A stretch of 8,322 nucleotides of DNA, from positions 1-8,322 of the forward strand of contig JAGLKH010000221.1 of the NCBI GenBank assembly GCA_023141985.1, read 5' to 3'. The notes below the pieces were generated by a model. That model was given only the letters and a program-made list of their open reading frames with translations, was not told where the DNA came from and searched no databases. This DNA is from Flavobacteriaceae bacterium. GTDB lineage: Bacteria > Bacteroidota > Bacteroidia > Flavobacteriales > Flavobacteriaceae. Positions 7,576 through 8,322 of this stretch are shown in pieces (position 1 is the stretch's first letter; every line of letters starts with the position of its first letter). The translations under genes were made by a program, and so were the position numbers.

Positions 7576-7908
7576 ATGAATTCAGATGAATTAAATATAA
7601 TTGAAACTAAAATAATAGAAGAAATTGAAAAAACGCTGCAATCAATTTCTCACTACAAAGAACTTACTAAACCTATTGCGCCCGAAAATGCTATTGGAAG
7701 AATCTCCAGAATGGATGCTATAAATAATAAATCTGTCAATAAAGCTGCTCTTGATAAAGCAGAACAAAAACTTACAAATCTCAAAGTGGCATTGTCCAAT
7801 ATTAATGACTTCGATTTTGGTGTATGTTTTAAGTGTAAAAATAAAATCCCAATGGGTAGAATCCTATTAATGCCACAAACACGGTTTTGTGTTAATTGTG
7901 CTAGATAA
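7576..7908 (+). CDS. Short TraR/DksA-family zinc-finger protein
   Basis: This 110-residue protein ends in a C4 zinc finger of the TraR/DksA type: Cys84 and Cys87 (GVCFKCKNKIPMGR), then Cys105 and Cys108 (RFCVNCAR) just before the end. The N-terminal part is a predicted helical hairpin, with charged helices at about 3-30 and 53-77. The turn is PENAIGRISRMDAINN (36-51), which holds Asp47-Ala48 but not the DxxDxA tip of E. coli DksA. Proteins of this family insert a coiled coil into the RNA polymerase secondary channel and alter initiation, in DksA together with ppGpp. At 110 residues it is shorter than DksA (about 150) and longer than TraR (about 73). Whether it binds RNA polymerase is inferred from family only. 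The start at ATG 7576 lies 11 bases after the clpC terminator, with no clear Shine-Dalgarno or promoter of its own. It converges on the next gene with a 19-base gap and no hairpin. Confidence 0.87.
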   Translation: MNSDELNIIETKIIEEIEKTLQSISHYKELTKPIAPENAIGRISRMDAINNKSVNKAALDKAEQKLTNLKVALSNINDFDFGVCFKCKNKIPMGRILLMPQTRFCVNCAR

Positions 7909-7927
7909 TATATTTAAAAAAAGTCTA

Positions 7928-8322
7928 TCAATATTTTACAATACGTTCAACGATACTTTCATCAACCTTTATATTTGAAATTTTAAGAAAATATATACCG
8001 CTCTGCAATCCTTCTAAATTCTTAATATTTATAATACTATTAATACTTGACTGATTATTTTTATAAACAATTCTTCCATTTAAATCGAAAACATCAATTT
8101 TGAAATATTCATTATTAAAACTAACAGGTAAATGAACCAAAATATTATCATGAAAAGGGTTTGGTTGAATTTTAATTACTTCAAGTTTAAATTCATCAAT
8201 AGCTAAAGTATCATCTGTTGCAGGATTACAATCGTCATCAATACCATTGTTTGGAATTTCTGATGCTCCGGGGTTTATTGCTGAATTGCTATCGTCACAG
8301 TCAGTAGAATTATTGGACTCTC
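7928..8322 (-). CDS. C-terminal part of a T9SS-exported protein with MopE-type motif (N-terminus outside the window)
   Basis: The open frame runs from the TGA at 7930-7928 without interruption to the right edge, giving 130 visible residues of a longer protein. A TTG at 8140 is not the start, since homologous sequence continues upstream of it. Residues 7-33 read as the DCDDSNSAINPGASEIPNNG...DDDCNP pattern of the MopE-like Cys/Asp-rich repeat, a putative metal-binding unit. From about residue 49 follows a type A T9SS C-terminal sorting domain: IQPNPFHDNI, then the strand VFDLNGRIVY, then LQSGIYFLKIS and a basic IVERIVKY end. Such domains direct passage through the Bacteroidota outer-membrane T9SS translocon and are removed on attachment or release. 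The protein is therefore expected to be secreted or surface-bound. Its main functional domain is not in the window, so no function is assigned. Confidence 0.85.
   Translation of the reverse strand, partial: ESNNSTDCDDSNSAINPGASEIPNNGIDDDCNPATDDTLAIDEFKLEVIKIQPNPFHDNILVHLPVSFNNEYFKIDVFDLNGRIVYKNNQSSINSIINIKNLEGLQSGIYFLKISNIKVDESIVERIVKY
8222..8302 (-). other. MopE-type Asp/Cys-rich motif in the T9SS-exported protein
   Basis: The encoded segment begins DCDD and closes with GIDDDCNP, with a PGASE core between. This is the spacing of the repeat seen in MopE-like proteins and in many Bacteroidota surface proteins, where it often occurs in tandem. Only one full copy is visible, and the preceding residues ESNNST may be the tail of another. 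Two cysteines about 23 residues apart and a cluster of aspartates suggest a disulfide-closed, cation-binding loop, which is inference. Confidence 0.65.

Noticed and set aside
1..8322. Mobile element, defence island, CRISPR array or novel gene cluster
   Set aside because: No transposase, integrase, terminal inverted repeats, spaced direct repeats, tRNA or unknown gene cluster is visible. All genes have recognisable families, and composition looks uniform by eye.

Overview
The window looks like an ordinary housekeeping stretch of a low-GC Bacteroidota chromosome, most likely Flavobacteriaceae. This rests on the AT-rich codons and spacers, the near absence of Shine-Dalgarno sequences, a type IX secretion (T9SS) C-terminal sorting domain, a signal peptide ending in the Bacteroidota-style ...FAQ, and the flavobacterial character of the proteins. 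Species cannot be named.

Layout. The first 54 bases are the C-terminal end of a thiolase. A 249-residue NlpC/P60 (C40) peptidase follows 10 bases later on the same strand (65-814). A short hairpin with an A-run before it and a T-run after it (815-841) separates this unit from a converging minus-strand pair: gyrA (2161-4698) and, 18 bases downstream, a secreted TPR-repeat protein (865-2142). A 261-base AT-rich divergent spacer (4699-4959) separates gyrA from clpC (4960-7509, plus strand). clpC ends in a clear hairpin terminator (7527-7564). A small TraR/DksA-type zinc-finger protein follows (7576-7908). It converges, with a 19-base gap, on the C-terminal end of a T9SS-exported protein with a MopE-type DCDD...GIDDDC motif, which runs off the right edge (7928 to beyond 8322).

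How the genes relate. There is no single pathway here. gyrA (DNA supercoiling) and the TPR gene are probably co-transcribed. thiolase and the C40 peptidase probably form another transcription unit. clpC (protein quality control) and the DksA-like gene are separated by a terminator. I see no mobile element, CRISPR array, tRNA or rRNA, toxin-antitoxin or defence genes, and no convincing previously undescribed system. The points most worth a second look are the apparently cytoplasmic YkfC-like C40 peptidase, the short DksA-like protein with an atypical coiled-coil tip, the non-canonical GyrA box, and the truncated T9SS/MopE-type protein.
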